From contig FWCC01000193.1 in NCBI GenBank assembly GCA_900169235.1, forward strand, positions 62,001-126,000: a DNA stretch of 64,000 bases, in the 5' to 3' direction. A program made the position numbers and the translations under genes. Origin of the DNA: Zarea fungicola (taxonomy: Eukaryota > Ascomycota > Sordariomycetes > Hypocreales > Cordycipitaceae). Position 1 is the stretch's first letter; each line of letters begins with the position of its first letter. Shown one piece after another: positions 11,899-24,016 of this stretch. The notes under the pieces are model-generated. The model was not told the DNA's origin. It was given only the letters and a program-made list of their open reading frames with translations, and made no database searches.

Positions 11899-12420
11899 AT
11901 GTGCCATACGCTTGCCGCCTCACTCTTTGTTCTCTGTCCTACCTGAGCTGCTGCAAGAGATGTTCCTTCTCACGTCAAGACGTCTGCAATTCTATTAAAC
12001 CGTCAGGGTCTTGCAGCAATATCCTGAAAGATGGCTTAATTAGCCAGAAGGGAGATTTTCAAAGTGAGAAATACGCCCTCTTGAACACTTCCAGTCAATA
12101 TGCAAGTTTTCTAATTCAGCACATCAGATTATGCTGCCGCAGAGATCGCCTTGAAGATAAGAGTTTCGCATGTCTGGATCATCATATTGGCAAAGCCACC
12201 ATCTTTGCAACACAAACAACTGCAACAATGGATCAGGGTTCGATGCTAACGGGTTATACAGCTCCATTGTTTGATTGTTTACACCTCGAGGCCTCTCATT
12301 AAGCTTCTGTTGTTGCTATGCTCACTTGGCAGATGGCATCATGTACCTTCAGCGAACTAGGGCTAAGCTTATTAACTAACCATGAAGCCGTGCCCGGTGG
12401 ATAAAAGCGCTGATGGTCTG
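11899..12420 (+). pseudogene. decayed GH75 chitosanase copy
   Basis: This is a broken relative of the intact chitosanase 2.5 kb downstream. An ATG at 11899 starts a signal-peptide-like stretch cut by TGA. ARDVPS then matches RDVPS of the intact protein. A one-base frame change precedes SCSNILKDGLISQKGD, which matches SCSNILKGGFYSQEGD. A GTGAGA donor follows at the same place as the intron of the intact gene. The second-exon start reappears only near 12309 (HLADGIMYLQ against HLVSDGIIYLQ), so about 190 bases of unrelated DNA sit between. Similarity fades after about 12420. Neither the catalytic region nor a lyase domain is recognisable. Confidence 0.75.
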
Positions 12421-14434
12421 ATTCAATAGAATCATCTGCGGTTTCTCTATTGTCAGAGACAGGAAAAGAAGGGACATACGTAATGCCCGGGTTATACCTG
12501 GCGGTGGTGTTCTTGAACTCTGCCTCGCGTGGGTAATTTTTGAGCGGTTACAGCTACTATTACCAGCGTCCGCTTAGGCACTGTTGCAATCAATGTCCAT
12601 GTTGGTAGGAGTATCTCTAGTTCCCTGGGGATACATGATGCCATCCGTCAAGCGATCACCTCAATAACAGAAGTCTAATCAAAGGCCCACAGTCATTAAG
12701 CAACCAAATTGGGAGGGGCTGAGTACTTGGGGTTTAGACAGGGTTGTAATGAATTCAGGTTTCAGCAGGGATCCTAGCGTGGTACTACAAAAGCTATCCT
12801 CAGCTGTCTGCGCTCATCTTGCCACAAAGGCGTTATTGCCCTGCCTTGCCCCGGAAACCACAAAAGGGATTTTGGGGCTGTCGGTGACGAGACAGCCAGC
12901 GAGACACCAGCTACATAGAATCATTCTTTTTGTCTACACTACGGTCACGTAGAAGTTATTGTGCATGAAAGCAGACTGCGAATTCTAGCTCCAACCCCCC
13001 ATGCTGACCCACAGCACTGCACTGCCACACAGGAGATCAACAAGTACAAGGAAATGACACTACGGCGAGGTTGCGCTGTGGGCAAAGCTTGGCACGGACA
13101 TATTTAAATTCCGGCTGACTATGGCCGTTAAGGAGCCAAAGCAGCTTATTCGCCGTGACAGTGCCATGGTCATGATACCGTGTATCTGACAAACGGCCGG
13201 GATGGCCATCTGCTGAGGCGGGTTGGCCGCCGATGTTTCCCTTTCTGCGCCGCATGCGTGGTAGTCGGGATCCTCGTCGAATTAACCACTAATTCTACAC
13301 CGTCAATTCATGGCTATTCTGGTTGCTATGGAGTGGCTGGTGTTGGAGTCTACGCGATGGGAAGAAATTCGCCTTTTGTACGGAGCACGACCTGGTTCTT
13401 CCTGTTGGATAGAAGCCGACGTCTATGGCTGGTCTAATTAGCTGCAAAACCAGCGAGGTACAAGACGTCATTCCCAGAAATCCCTCAAAGGGCAAGAGAG
13501 GGCCGATTACATTCCCATATAGAGTAGTCTGCAAAGTTGCATTACTCCACACACAAAATAGTAATACATGCTTTGATGTTATTTCATGTAAACCAATTGG
13601 AAGAATGCCGCCACTTGCATCCACCAATGGCGACTAGTGCTACACTGCCCTGGCCGGTTTCAACCCCTTTCTCCTTCCGTCTTCCTCCACCCATTCCCCA
13701 GTTCTAGATGCCGAGAACAGCATCTGCACCCCCAGTTTCTCCTCACTTTCCCGCAGTGTGTGGATTCTCCACTTTTTCTGGGCTGTCTGGGGAAGGAGCT
13801 AACCGATAGGGCTGTGCAATTCCATCTTCGGTCGTCATCGGCCTCCGACCGGCTGGGAAACGGCGAATACTGTTTATTGGCAATGGAAATCACATTGGAA
13901 GCGTAGTGTTTGGAAGGAAGTACTCAAAAAAAAATACTGCTAATGATTTCTTACTGTAGTGATGTGATTTTCTGTGGTTTCGAGGCATCTCGTCAATTCC
14001 CCTCTCAGCCAGTCCTGTTGCAGATCTATACCGGGGATGTTATGAACTCCGCGCTTCGGAAGTAGATAAAGCCGAAATTTTATCTCCATTCTTGTTGATG
14101 CTGGCCAGATGTCCTGTTTCTGTACCCAAGCCGAAGACCGCCGTATTACGGCCAAACTATGTAGATCTCATTGTGGCAGGCAGTTTGGATTCCCCCGTGA
14201 AACTCATTGTATCAATGGAAGTATCAAGCATCGAGCAGTAGTACCGTTGTATACCGGGGTTTACCGATTATTCCCAGTTTACAATAGTTGAATTATCACG
14301 TATATCCTGGATTTTAATGGTGAAACTGGCAGGTATATAAGGGATGACGTGGTACCGAATCATGAATTTTTCAACAGCAACGACAACCAGTCCAGCAATC
14401 AGTCTATGCAGCCTACAGTGAAGTAATCGACACA
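12421..14434. other. intergenic; promoter of the chitosanase fusion gene
   Basis: No gene found between the decayed chitosanase copy and the intact gene. Short frames here lack motifs. A TATA box (TATATAA, 14334-14340) sits about 95 bases before the ATG at 14435, a usual spacing for a strongly regulated secreted-enzyme gene. Confidence 0.5.
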
Positions 14435-16355
14435 ATGCGTCACCCAACTACTGCACTCCTCATCCCCGGCCTGATGGCAGCTGGGGTCTTGGGTAGAGAC
14501 GTTCCCAGCAACATCCAGGCACTTTACAAATCAATTCGGGCTCAAGGTTCCTGCTCCAACATTCTCAAGGGCGGCTTCTATAGCCAAGAAGGTGACTCCA
14601 AGGGTATGTTCCACCACAACCTAGTATGGTTCTTTACTAACTACTGTTCTAGACTTTTGTTATTGTGGTGACCATCTAGTCTCAGATGGTATCATCTATC
14701 TTCAAGGCACAGGTGGGAACCTTGTCAATTTGGACATTGACTGTGATGGTGCCCTCGGCACTGGTGACGGCAGCTGTGATAGCTCTACCGATACACAGGG
14801 TCAAACCACCTTTGGTGACACTGTTGCCAGCTACAATAAGGGCGTTAGCGACCTTAATGCCTATATTCATTCTTTTGTTGTTCTTGGAAACCAGGGCTCC
14901 AAAAATGGGTTCATTGAATATGACCCGCAGACCGATGGTATTGAGCCTCTATCTATCGTTGCTGTCGTTTGTGGTGACAAGCTTGTTTATGGCGTCTGGG
15001 GTGACACCAATGGCGATGATGGCCCTCCTCTGATTGGTGAGGTTTCTGACTCGCTTGGACGCGCTTGTTATGGAGACGGTGTCAACGGCAATCAGGCTCA
15101 TGATGAAAATGATGTGCTATACATTGCCTTCCGCGGCCCGGGTGCCGTCCCAGGGGCCGATGGTGCCAAATGGGATGCCAGCAGTTTCGAAGAGTTTGAG
15201 GCATCCCTTCAAGCGCAGGGTGACAAGCTTATCGCCGCTATTGGCACTGGCAGCGGCGGCGGCAGCACTGGCGGCGGCGATGGTAGTGGTGACGGCAGCG
15301 GCGATGGCAATGGTGATGGAAGCGGTGACGGTGGTGATGATGGTGGTGATGATGGTGATGATGGTGGTGATGGCGGTGATGGCGGCGATGATGGTGATGA
15401 TGGTGACGATAGCAGTGACGGCACAGCTAACTCCAAGAGAGACGACGGCGATGATGGCGATGATGGCGGCGATGATGGCGACGATGGCGACGATGGCGGC
15501 GATGATGGCAACGGCGACGGCAGTGGTGATGGTGGCGATGATGGCAGCGGTGATGGAAGCGGTGATGGCGATGGCGATGGTGACGGCAGTGGTGACGGCA
15601 CACCAACCTCCACGAGCAGCGCTCCAGCCGGCGAACCTACCGGCGGTAACCCGCCCAGTGGTGGTGGTAGCCTCAACCCAGCGTGTGCTCCCGGCGGCAA
15701 CTTTGACCTCGGCTTCTTCAACCTTCAACTCCCCGTTGGCGGCCCTGATATCATCAAGAGCGCACAGCTTCAGGGCTGCAATGGCTACACCGGTGATACC
15801 TTCTTCACTAACAAGGACAGTGGCGAGATTGTGTTGCTTGCCCCTGGCAACCCTGACCTCACTGGCTGCGCCACCACCTCAGGTAGCTCACATTGTCGAA
15901 CAGAGCTCCGCGAGGTCGTCAAAGGCAGCGGCGAAAACGCAGCCTGGTCCCCCAAGGGCACCAATACCCTCACTGTCACTATGAAAGTTGTCACCTCAGA
16001 TGATGGCACTCATGGCACCGCTATTGGCCAGGTCTTTGCTAGCGAGGCTAGCAAGCCACTCGCCGAGATGTACTATAGCCCTGCCGGTGACATTGTTGTT
16101 GGCGTCAAGCCTGACGCTGATAGCAACCAGGTTGTCACTAAACTCGGCAACGTCCCCATTGGCACACAGTTCACCTATGAACTCAACTACTCAAACGACA
16201 AGCTCAGCATCTCTATCAACGGTAACACCACCCCGCTTAGTACCTTTTCCTGGGACTCCCCTGCTTGTTACTTCAAGTCGGGCAACTATAACCAGGGTGA
16301 ATCGGCGGCCAGCTCCGAGGTCCACATCTACGCCATCGATGTTGTCCACAGCTAA
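14435..16355 (+). CDS. secreted GH75 chitosanase fused to PL7-like polysaccharide lyase
   Basis: Exons 14435-14603 and 14653-16355 encode 623 residues. After a signal peptide (1-20), residues about 30-255 are a GH75 endo-chitosanase domain. Its hallmark FCYCGDH, the IDCDG segment and the acidic WGDTNGDDG...IGEVS region expected to hold the catalytic Asp and Glu are all present. Residues about 256-395 are a linker almost wholly Asp/Gly/Ser, interrupted once by NSKRDD. Residues about 398-623 match polysaccharide lyase family 7 (alginate-lyase fold): LQLPV, RTELREV near residue 472, and YFKSGNYNQ near 595. The usual QxH motif reads GQVF near 515, so the catalytic His is replaced by Phe. Chitosan hydrolysis is well supported; the lyase substrate (alginate, glucuronan or other uronan) and activity are uncertain. 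Confidence 0.88.
15247..15600 (+). repeat. coding GATGGTGATGGC-type linker repeat
   Basis: A degenerate trinucleotide-based repeat of GAT, GGT, GGC and GAC codons encodes the acidic linker between the two catalytic domains. It also keeps long frames open on other strands, which I regard as shadows. Length variation between strains is likely. Confidence 0.8.
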
Positions 16356-17453
16356 GCGGATTGATATGGACGCGATGCAGAACGCGCAGTTTTATTCTAT
16401 TCTACAAATTTGTCTCATAAATTCTATAGATAGCTTATTGTAGTGGTGAAGCTAGCTGCAATGGAGAGCAATTTCGCGCAAGGGAGTTGATTTTCACTAA
16501 TGTAAACTCATTGAGCGTTGTCTTATTCTAACCCAACTTTAAACTTGGAAAATCGTGTGCCCAGTAAGAGAAGGACTTCCCTATAGTATAGACAAGATCC
16601 CCTCTAGCGAGTGTTCCGGGCACGGTCCCAGCACAATCCAACAATTCGCTGGCTAGCAGCATTAAAATAATTTCTCTATATCCCTTGCGGATACTTCAAG
16701 ATAACGGCATAATGGCCCCAAAGCCACAGCGAATGGCGCCGTCTTGCGTCGGTCAAGCATCCACCAACGGGGCCGAACGGCGGCGGCACGGAGCGGCCCG
16801 CCTACCTCGCCTTATATGTCTTGGGCATAATCGCGAGGCAGTTTGAACTTACGCAGCTACTTCCGATAGACGCTTCTTTCTTTGGATACAAGTCCGCCGA
16901 GGGGTGCACAAGTTTTCATAAATATTGAACGGTTTACTTCAAATAAAAAAAACATGTTTGGCACGTTTACTTTGAAACGGGCGGATATTGACCCGAAGAT
17001 CAGCTTTTGCTCAGAGGTCCCCATATTAACCCACCAGCCCTCCCGCAAGTCAAGGCTTTTTACTCTGTTTGTGGGGACTATGCTTGAACAACAGCTTCAT
17101 AATTCCAAATAACCATTGTTACCCCCGCTGTGTGCCTGTTTGTCGACGCTCTGGAGCCTACCTAGCCTTGATAGCCGTACTACCCGCGGACGCTATCGGG
17201 AGGGTGGATTTGATATGATTAAGTTTTTGGTCAATCTAATTCCAAATTCTAACTTCGTCTCCATTGAGCTAAAGAGTCATCGCTCAACATTGGAGGCTGA
17301 AGATGAAATTATGTTGTGGGTACGGGTGTACCCGTCAGCACGGTGAATACATATAGCTGCGGCGTGCTCATGTGGTATCAGCACATCTATCGTTGAGGAA
17401 ATTCGATGTTTTGATATCAATAATATTGAATATTACAAAGAATATTTTCCATC
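16356..17453. other. intergenic, no feature recognised
   Basis: Only short frames without motifs lie here. The right end is the promoter of the glutathione transferase gene. Confidence 0.45.
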
Positions 17454-18272
17454 ATGACAGATCAGACTCCTACATTTATCTACTTTGCCATCGGCCGACT
17501 GGGCCGTGGCGAGCTCGTAAAGTATGTAATCCTTTCCCTCGTCAAACTGCTGATTCGTTCAGTCTAGTTGGACCTTTTTCTGCGTCTCTTGAATGAGTGC
17601 AAGGCTTTTGCTGTCGAATCGCAGTATCTGCGAAAATAAATAAAAATAAGTCGGCTAATCGCCCGCAGTCTTCTCCTCAAGGATGCCTCAATTGACTTTG
17701 AGGACGTGCGCTATGCATATGACGCGACATGGAGGGAAACCCACGCCCCTGAACTGCAAAATCAAGGTCTAACAAGAACTGGAAGTTTGCCTGTTCTTCA
17801 ATGGCAAGGGCGTAATTTACGCCAACACCTCCCCATACTGCGGTATCTAGCCCGAGAGCTTGGCGCGTATGAAGGCGAGACGAGCTTTGAAAAATACGAG
17901 ATTGACACTGTTGCCGATCTTTACAATGACTGGCGCGTATGTCTTTGTTAGGCCTTATTTTGTGAGACAGCTGGCTGACGCGTTACGCAGTATAAATTTG
18001 CCGAACAGCTCACAACTCAGACCGACGACTTCAAGACTGACGTCGTGCCCGAATACTACAAGGTGCTGTCAATGTACTACTCTGATCACCCGGAAGGGCC
18101 GTATCTTTTAGGGGACAGGGTTACGTATGCGGATTTTGCTACTTACCAGGCCATTGACAATAACGAGAGAATTGGTGTTATTGTACCACTTCCTGAAAGT
18201 CTCGTCAGGTTCCGTGAGGCGTTTGAAGCGCGCGAGAATATTGCGGCGTATATAAAGGAGCATCGAGTTTAG
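17454..18272 (+). CDS. glutathione S-transferase
   Basis: Exons 17454-17521, 17669-17936 and 17991-18272 encode 205 residues, the usual length of cytosolic GSTs. The N-terminal thioredoxin-like half has FIYFAIGRLGRGE after the first strand. The conserved cis-Pro turn reads GSLPVLQWQG. A QHLPILRYLAREL segment occupies the place of the glutathione-binding Q/E-S-x-AI(L)RYLA motif. The helical C-terminal half ends with YLLGDRVTYADFATYQ, the N-capping box (here VTYAD) of GST_C. The Tyr in FIYFAIGRL could be the catalytic residue, as in sigma- and alpha-type enzymes. The usual Ser after the Gln is replaced by His (QHL), which is mildly odd. The function is conjugation of glutathione to electrophiles; the substrate is unknown. 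Confidence 0.85.
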
Positions 18273-21200
18273 TTTTGTAGATGCGTGCGGTCTGTCCCGC
18301 CCCTCAGGCAGAACGGCGACGGCCTAAAAGGCAAAAGCTTTTCCTTGAGAAGAACGCAAGAAAGATCTCCGGGGGGGGAAAGCGAACTGGTCTCTTTTTC
18401 CGTTACATTCCACAATTTTCTGCCGCCATACGAAAGAAAAATAGAAGCCTTTCCGACCCGTCAGCCAGATGAGTGGTTCCTGGCGGTGCTCCATGCTTGC
18501 TTAGCGATTACAAGTTGATAAGAAAAGCACTACAAGGCATGTGTTATTTAAGAAAAGCTTGACTGTAAAGAAAAGTTTCAGTTATTCTCTGTTAAAAAAA
18601 AAAGAGCAAAAGCTACGGTTAGCGTCAGCCATCGACTTATCGTCAAGAGCTAGACTGGTGCGGCAGTGCTCTGCATTTAGATGGCACCGTCAAGAGAAAA
18701 TGGAAAGTACCAACCATTTTATGATAACAAGGTTAGTTTGCGAGCAATTTTAGTTGTTTTCTTCTATACAATTAATTTATTAAACTGCTGCTCCCCCGAA
18801 AATTCAGAATTCTAAAGTATAAACTTTGCCAGGCAGGCGGCCGCAGGTCCTTGTGGGCGGAGCCTCGACTGATCACCGCTATGTTCCAGCGCAAACAAGT
18901 TAATTAAGAGGTCAGAGCTCCCGTCAAGGGCTTTTATGCATGAGAAAAGTCAAATCTTATTATTTACGCTGTCATTTTTCACCCATATTTTATGGTGATA
19001 ACTGCGTTTTGAAGAACCACTGCCGGTGTTAAATAAACATATACACGGAGGATATGGCCCATATGCTTCTGGTTTATCCCTTTTCTCTTCATCTAAAGCA
19101 ACAATATGCTTTGGAATCTTGTTCCTTTACTATAAAGCTATTCTATAACATGCAGTTTTGAGACTTGGAAGGTTTGTGATAGCTCGTGGCGTCCAAGGTC
19201 GCTCAGCTCCAGACAAGGACGGCTGTGGGACTAGACAGACAGTTAAACCTACCAAATACGGCTGGAACTCGAATCACTGTACCGTCTGATTACGAACCGC
19301 TAATGCTAAAGCGAGCAAGGGCATATTCTCTACACTCTAACCTGCCGTATTTCTTCGCAACCGTGCTAATTGGCAGGTCAGTATTCTCGTCAAGCGCTTG
19401 CATACACGAGAGGGTAGAACCTTGTCACTTCTGTTGCCATTTTCCATGATTTGCTGTGGCAAACGCGTGTTGAAGTTGCAAGGTCGGGACAAGGCGGTGG
19501 GGTGGTCACGGAGGTGGTGAACACCCACGACAAAATGTGGTGGGTATCACATGTAGCTACCAATTACAGTAGTTGGCGCCGCTCCTGTGTGATTACCGAA
19601 TGGAGGGATATTGTTACGCCGAATTACCAGTAGCCAGAGTGCACGGGAACCAAGGATAGCTCGTCTTGCTGAGCTGCCAACATATATCCTGCTGAGGTTG
19701 CGGGTTGATACAAGCTCTGTCATATAGCGGCAGAGGGATTACATGGACCATGGTAAGACGCGCTTAACTTAAGGTGTATTAGGTGAAATGAGAATTCGCA
19801 GTCAGCAAGAAGCTTGCGTGATTCAGCCTTCTTCGCGATCATACCCCAACCGAGCCAGTGTTGACCGACGGAAGCTTGCAGCTGGAGACAGGCTTCCCTA
19901 GATACGTTGCTGACTTGAGTCAGCAGTCACAACAGTCTCCGAGTTATTCTAGCCCTGGCTTCGAGATAACTCAACGGCCGCTCTTGACTTGGGCTATAAT
20001 TAAGTTGCACCACATGCACGACCAGCCCGGCGAGGTCCAATTTCTGTGTCAAATAGGCAGGCATATTCACCTCTGCAACTGCAGGGCAATACCAGTACAC
20101 ATTTTTTCCGGCAGGAAGTAGAGCCATAGAAAGTTGTAATTCCGTGCTTCGTCATCGACCGAATGGCCAGCCACAATCCGTAGCTTAAAAACAAGGCTTA
20201 CGTTGGCATGACCAGTGCATCGATGCGGAAGTCTATCGCGAAGATATACGCGAGTCATGTCCGATAAAAGTAGACCACGCACGTGCTATTAGGTTACTAT
20301 GCCATCTGTTGGTAGTGCTTGTACTCCTATGGAAACTAAATGGGAACGAGTGCAAAGACAGCAATAAACAGATATAGTTTGGAATTGCAAACCGTTCTAC
20401 CTTCCGGATGTTATGCCGGATGATATTATAAACAATCGCCAACCCATCTAGCATGAACGCTAGGTGCATCTAGACTTGCTACTTCGGAGCGCGGAGTAAC
20501 GCGCCTAAAATCCCACTTTAGTGCCCAAGATGTCACTCAGGCAAGTACAGTAAGCACTTGCTATAATAGAACATAGCCAGATGAGAGCAAGTGAAATGCG
20601 CCTTGGCTGGCACGCACTCTTATCTGTTGAGATTTACGGCACATCACTTGGTTTGGTACGCAGGTTTTACACCACGACAATATGTTTGGGACTCTCTTTG
20701 ATCCTTGGCCATCAGGTTCCAGCTCCAATTTAGTTTTACTGCATGTGGGGTTTACAAAAGCATCTCTAAAGCAGCTATTTGTATGTACTACACGGACCTA
20801 CGTGTATACTGGCCGCTTCCTGCATCAGCCCTCATTGACCAAGATAAAACTGCAACCCTAGTTCTAGTATTTCTCCTATTCCCCTTTGTAAGTATCTCAT
20901 GCCTGAAAGTTGTTTCCTGTCACCCTGGTGTCCTGCGGGACACTGCTCCAGCCGCAGCCCATGGCCCATCCACGTTAGTACTTGCTTGGTTTTCTCTCGG
21001 TAGTGTACTACTTTAAATGCTTACTTTAATTGGAGATCTTTAGCATAAGGCCGAGAGTGTGGGGGGCATATGGCTAGCTTCAACTTGACAGCCAAACAAG
21101 GGGCTGAAAAGGCGCGGGGAACCATAGAGTAAGAAAATGGAGCAGGAGGAGCGAGATAACCGACCCCTCGGCGAATACAGACATTATAGACTCTCTCGTC

Positions 21201-22042
21201 TCCACCTTTGAGCCATCTTCTGTCACTTGATGAAAGGCAGTTGGTTTTTCCTTGTACTTGGGCATGCGGGCGTAACTTGTCATTGATCTCGTCGTCGTTG
21301 TTGTAATTGTTGTAATTGTTGTTTTAAGGCTTGTTCTTTAAACCCAACACTCCCTACTAAATACTTATGGAAAACTACTGCCCAGCAGACAGCAGTGGTA
21401 CGACAGATTTGCCACCCAGGCAGGACGCTTGCCTGTTAAACCAACAGCGGATGCGCTATCCAACATCTTCAGCGGAGCCGACTCCGAGCACTCACAATAC
21501 CATCACGGACGGTGGTGGGGGCTGGTAAGCACTTGTCGTGCAGTAGCATGAATCACTAGATGTCACATATTATAAAGTTCCTGAGATGATTGTGGAGCAG
21601 GGGGCTTTCTTTTCCCCAGCAAACTCCCCATCAATCAGAAGCGTGCGCAAATGCTCGTGCTTGCTCTTAGTGGTTTGTAACTACGTCGACACAAGACCCT
21701 AACCGTGATCACTACTCGGCAGATATGGTTATACTCTAGGCACTAGAGGGTAGCAGGCTGTGAGATTATAGCATCGTTAATGATGACCCCTAACGCTTCC
21801 CTTGGCAGAAGCCTACGAGGACCGGTGTAAATGTGGCTTCTGATGCTATTACGTCTAGCCCAACGAAGGCAGTGTTGGCAACCTGTAAGGCGGTACATCA
21901 CTACGCCACCTGCCTATGTATATAAATTTCTAAATTATAAATAGGCAAGTTATCCTCTTCTAAACCACAGCTGGGCAAGGCAAACAGACTCCAAAACACT
22001 CAAGTCCCTTATAGTAAATAACTACAAACTTGATTTTTAACA
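18273..22042. other. 3.8-kb gene-poor stretch with old repeats
   Basis: No gene is supportable. Two segments (about 18.9-19.05 and 19.42-19.56 kb) look like diverged copies of a sequence also found at 7.16-7.32 kb. Short frames have no motifs or splice partners. A TATATAAA at 21919-21926 lies about 120 bases before the next gene's ATG. Confidence 0.4.
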
Positions 22043-22528
22043 ATGCACTACTCTAAAGTATGTCTAGAGCTTCTTTACCGCGTTTATTAGTGAGATACTA
22101 ATACACTCCAGATCCTTCTTACTACTGCTCTTCTCGCAGATGGCATCGCCGCCAAGTTTTGTGTCTTTCACTGCCCCGTCACCGAGTTCAGCATCTGGTA
22201 TCAAAGCAACTTGACACCGGATTGTAATTCAAAGCCGACCATCAAGAAAAACTTTGTTGGTACAGGTCTAGATGGAATTAATGGAGGCTGCACTACTGTT
22301 GGAACCCAGCCTTTCAACCTCATTCGCATGGGCGAATCAAGCAACATTCCACCGCATGGCTGCCGCCTGAAGTTTTACAAGGACACAATTTGCTCCCAGG
22401 AAATCCTTCCCTCTGTTGACATTAAGAAAAGCAATCCTGGGGATGGTGACTCTGGATCCTCTTGCTTCGGTTTTGCTGGTGGCCGGAACGTTGCAGCGCG
22501 GTCACTTAAGCTAGATTGCTTTCCCTAA
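22043..22528 (+). CDS. small cysteine-containing secreted protein
   Basis: A tiny first exon (22043-22057, five codons) joins 22112-22528 through a GTATGT...CTCCAG intron with an ATACTAATAC branch-like site. The 143-residue product starts with a signal peptide (MHYSKILLTTALLADGIAA) and has eight cysteines in the mature part, starting FCVFHC. No pro-region, repeat or membrane segment is present. I do not recognise the family. Size, secretion signal and cysteine content fit an effector-like or surface protein. The start is chosen because without the mini-exon the frame lacks a full signal peptide. Confidence 0.65.
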
Positions 22529-23052
22529 GGATACAGCTCGACCGTAGCCAATATTAAAGCCCAGCCTCTGGGTTCCTGTTAGAATACGATGGCACCATTG
22601 ATGTTTAATTAATTATTGTTCTTATTCGTTATTCTTTTCCCAGAGAAGTTCAATTCCGGCACTCCAATTAGTTCTGAAAACGGCCCTCGATGGGGTAGAC
22701 TGTTGCTTAATGAAGTCAAATTGCCCATGCTGGAGTTTGGAGGACAGCGTATCCACGGTTGCCTTGCACAGCAATCAGAATTCTCTCTATTGCTCCTTAC
22801 TCCTTTGATGTTGAGTCGCAATTCTCATCTGCGAAATGCAATGTCCTGGGATAGAGAGCAAGAAACACTTGCCGCGCCATTCCCCAAGACTGCATCATCC
22901 CCATATCCAGCCCGAGAACTCCAAGGAAATACGAAGCATGCTTTTAGTATAGTAATATTCTTGTGTTGGGAAATGGCTAAAAACCCAGACTTATTGCGCC
23001 TGGTTCAACAATATGCTTGAACCAACTGTTGTAACAACACAATGATCCATCT
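22529..23052. other. intergenic, no feature recognised
   Basis: One open frame (22616-23020, +) has no motifs and partly covers the 3' flank of the minus-strand gene. I do not call it a gene. Confidence 0.4.
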
Positions 23053-24016
23053 TTACAAATCGCCTCCCGCATACGCCCTCCACGCAGCCAACAGCCCATA
23101 CCCAACCGCGGCCACCACAACTCCCCTGCCCACGAGCCCATACACGACCGCATTCGCCTCGGCGACCTGCTTCTCCATCGCCCTCCCCGCCACCAACCTA
23201 AACGACTCGCGATCATTCACCCTCGGAAACGGCGCCACGACCGTCTCCCCCGTCGCCTCATCCTTCACCATGGGCACGTCGACGCCCAGATGCCGACACA
23301 GCGGCTCCCACCCGTCCTGCACCGTCCACTCGATCCGTCTTTCTCGATCCACAACTTGTCGCACCTCGTCGTAGCTGCTCTTCATAAACGCAATCGCCTT
23401 GTTCTTTTCCTTGAAGTGGTCGTACCCGCCCTCTGCATTTGCCACCTCGGTCCACAGGGCCGCCGCGCCTCGCACGCGTGCGCTCAACAGCCAGCAATAA
23501 ATACTCTTTATGCTATGCCATAGTCCGGGGTGCTTGAGCGCGGCGACAGTGGAAGACATGCTCTCGTACCACTTTTCCGGGTCGCGGTTGAGCATGATGA
23601 CTTTTGCTTCGGGGTAGGCGCGGGCGAGGTCGGCGGCGAAGAGCGCGGAGGGGTAGTCAATGGTGGCCTGGCAGTCGCCGAGGAGACGGTCCCAGTCGAG
23701 TCTTGTCCAGGCTTCTGATTTCGTGTCTCGGTATTTGGCGCGGAGGGCGCGGGCCCATTCCTGGTACTCGCGGCCAGAGGCGTCGTCGTCGGCAATGATG
23801 TTGAGCATGTGGTGGGTTCTGTTGACGCCGAGCATCTGCAGCGCGACATGTGTGCCTTACGTGAGCATTTCCGTTAGTATGGATAGAATTTTTGAGTAGA
23901 TGGAATAAAAACAAACTTAGAGTGCCGGTTCTGGGGAAACCGCAGACAATGACACGCATGGGCGTGGTGCGAGGGTATCCCTCTGTGCCGTTGATGGGGT
24001 ATACCTTTGGCAGCAT
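23053..24016 (-). CDS. P-loop sulfotransferase-like protein (Sulfotransfer_4 type)
   Basis: Exons 23917-24016 and 23053-23855 encode 300 residues. The PAPS-type P-loop GFPRTGT is at residues 26-32, directly before the intron. VIMLNRDPEKWYES corresponds to the second PAPS-contact motif. These are the hallmarks of the fungal and animal family often labelled Sulfotransfer_4 or misnamed NAD-dependent epimerase. The last 30 residues contain a hydrophobic stretch (VVVAAVGYGLLAAW) that could anchor the protein in a membrane. The acceptor AAG at 23856 is used rather than the CTGCAG nearer the conserved QMLGV segment, because only it keeps frame. Sulfotransfer activity has not been shown for most members, so the substrate is open. 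Confidence 0.82.

Noticed and set aside
15034..15984. Long frames on both strands across the chitosanase linker
   Set aside because: The trinucleotide repeat of the linker leaves several frames stop-free; their products are Met/Ala/Val, Pro/Ser or Thr/Ile runs without sense.
21400..21500. tRNA-like stretch on the minus strand (GGATAGCGCATC near an AAC-containing loop)
   Set aside because: An A-box-like part is present but no acceptor stem closes and the B box is poor; not a tRNA gene as read.
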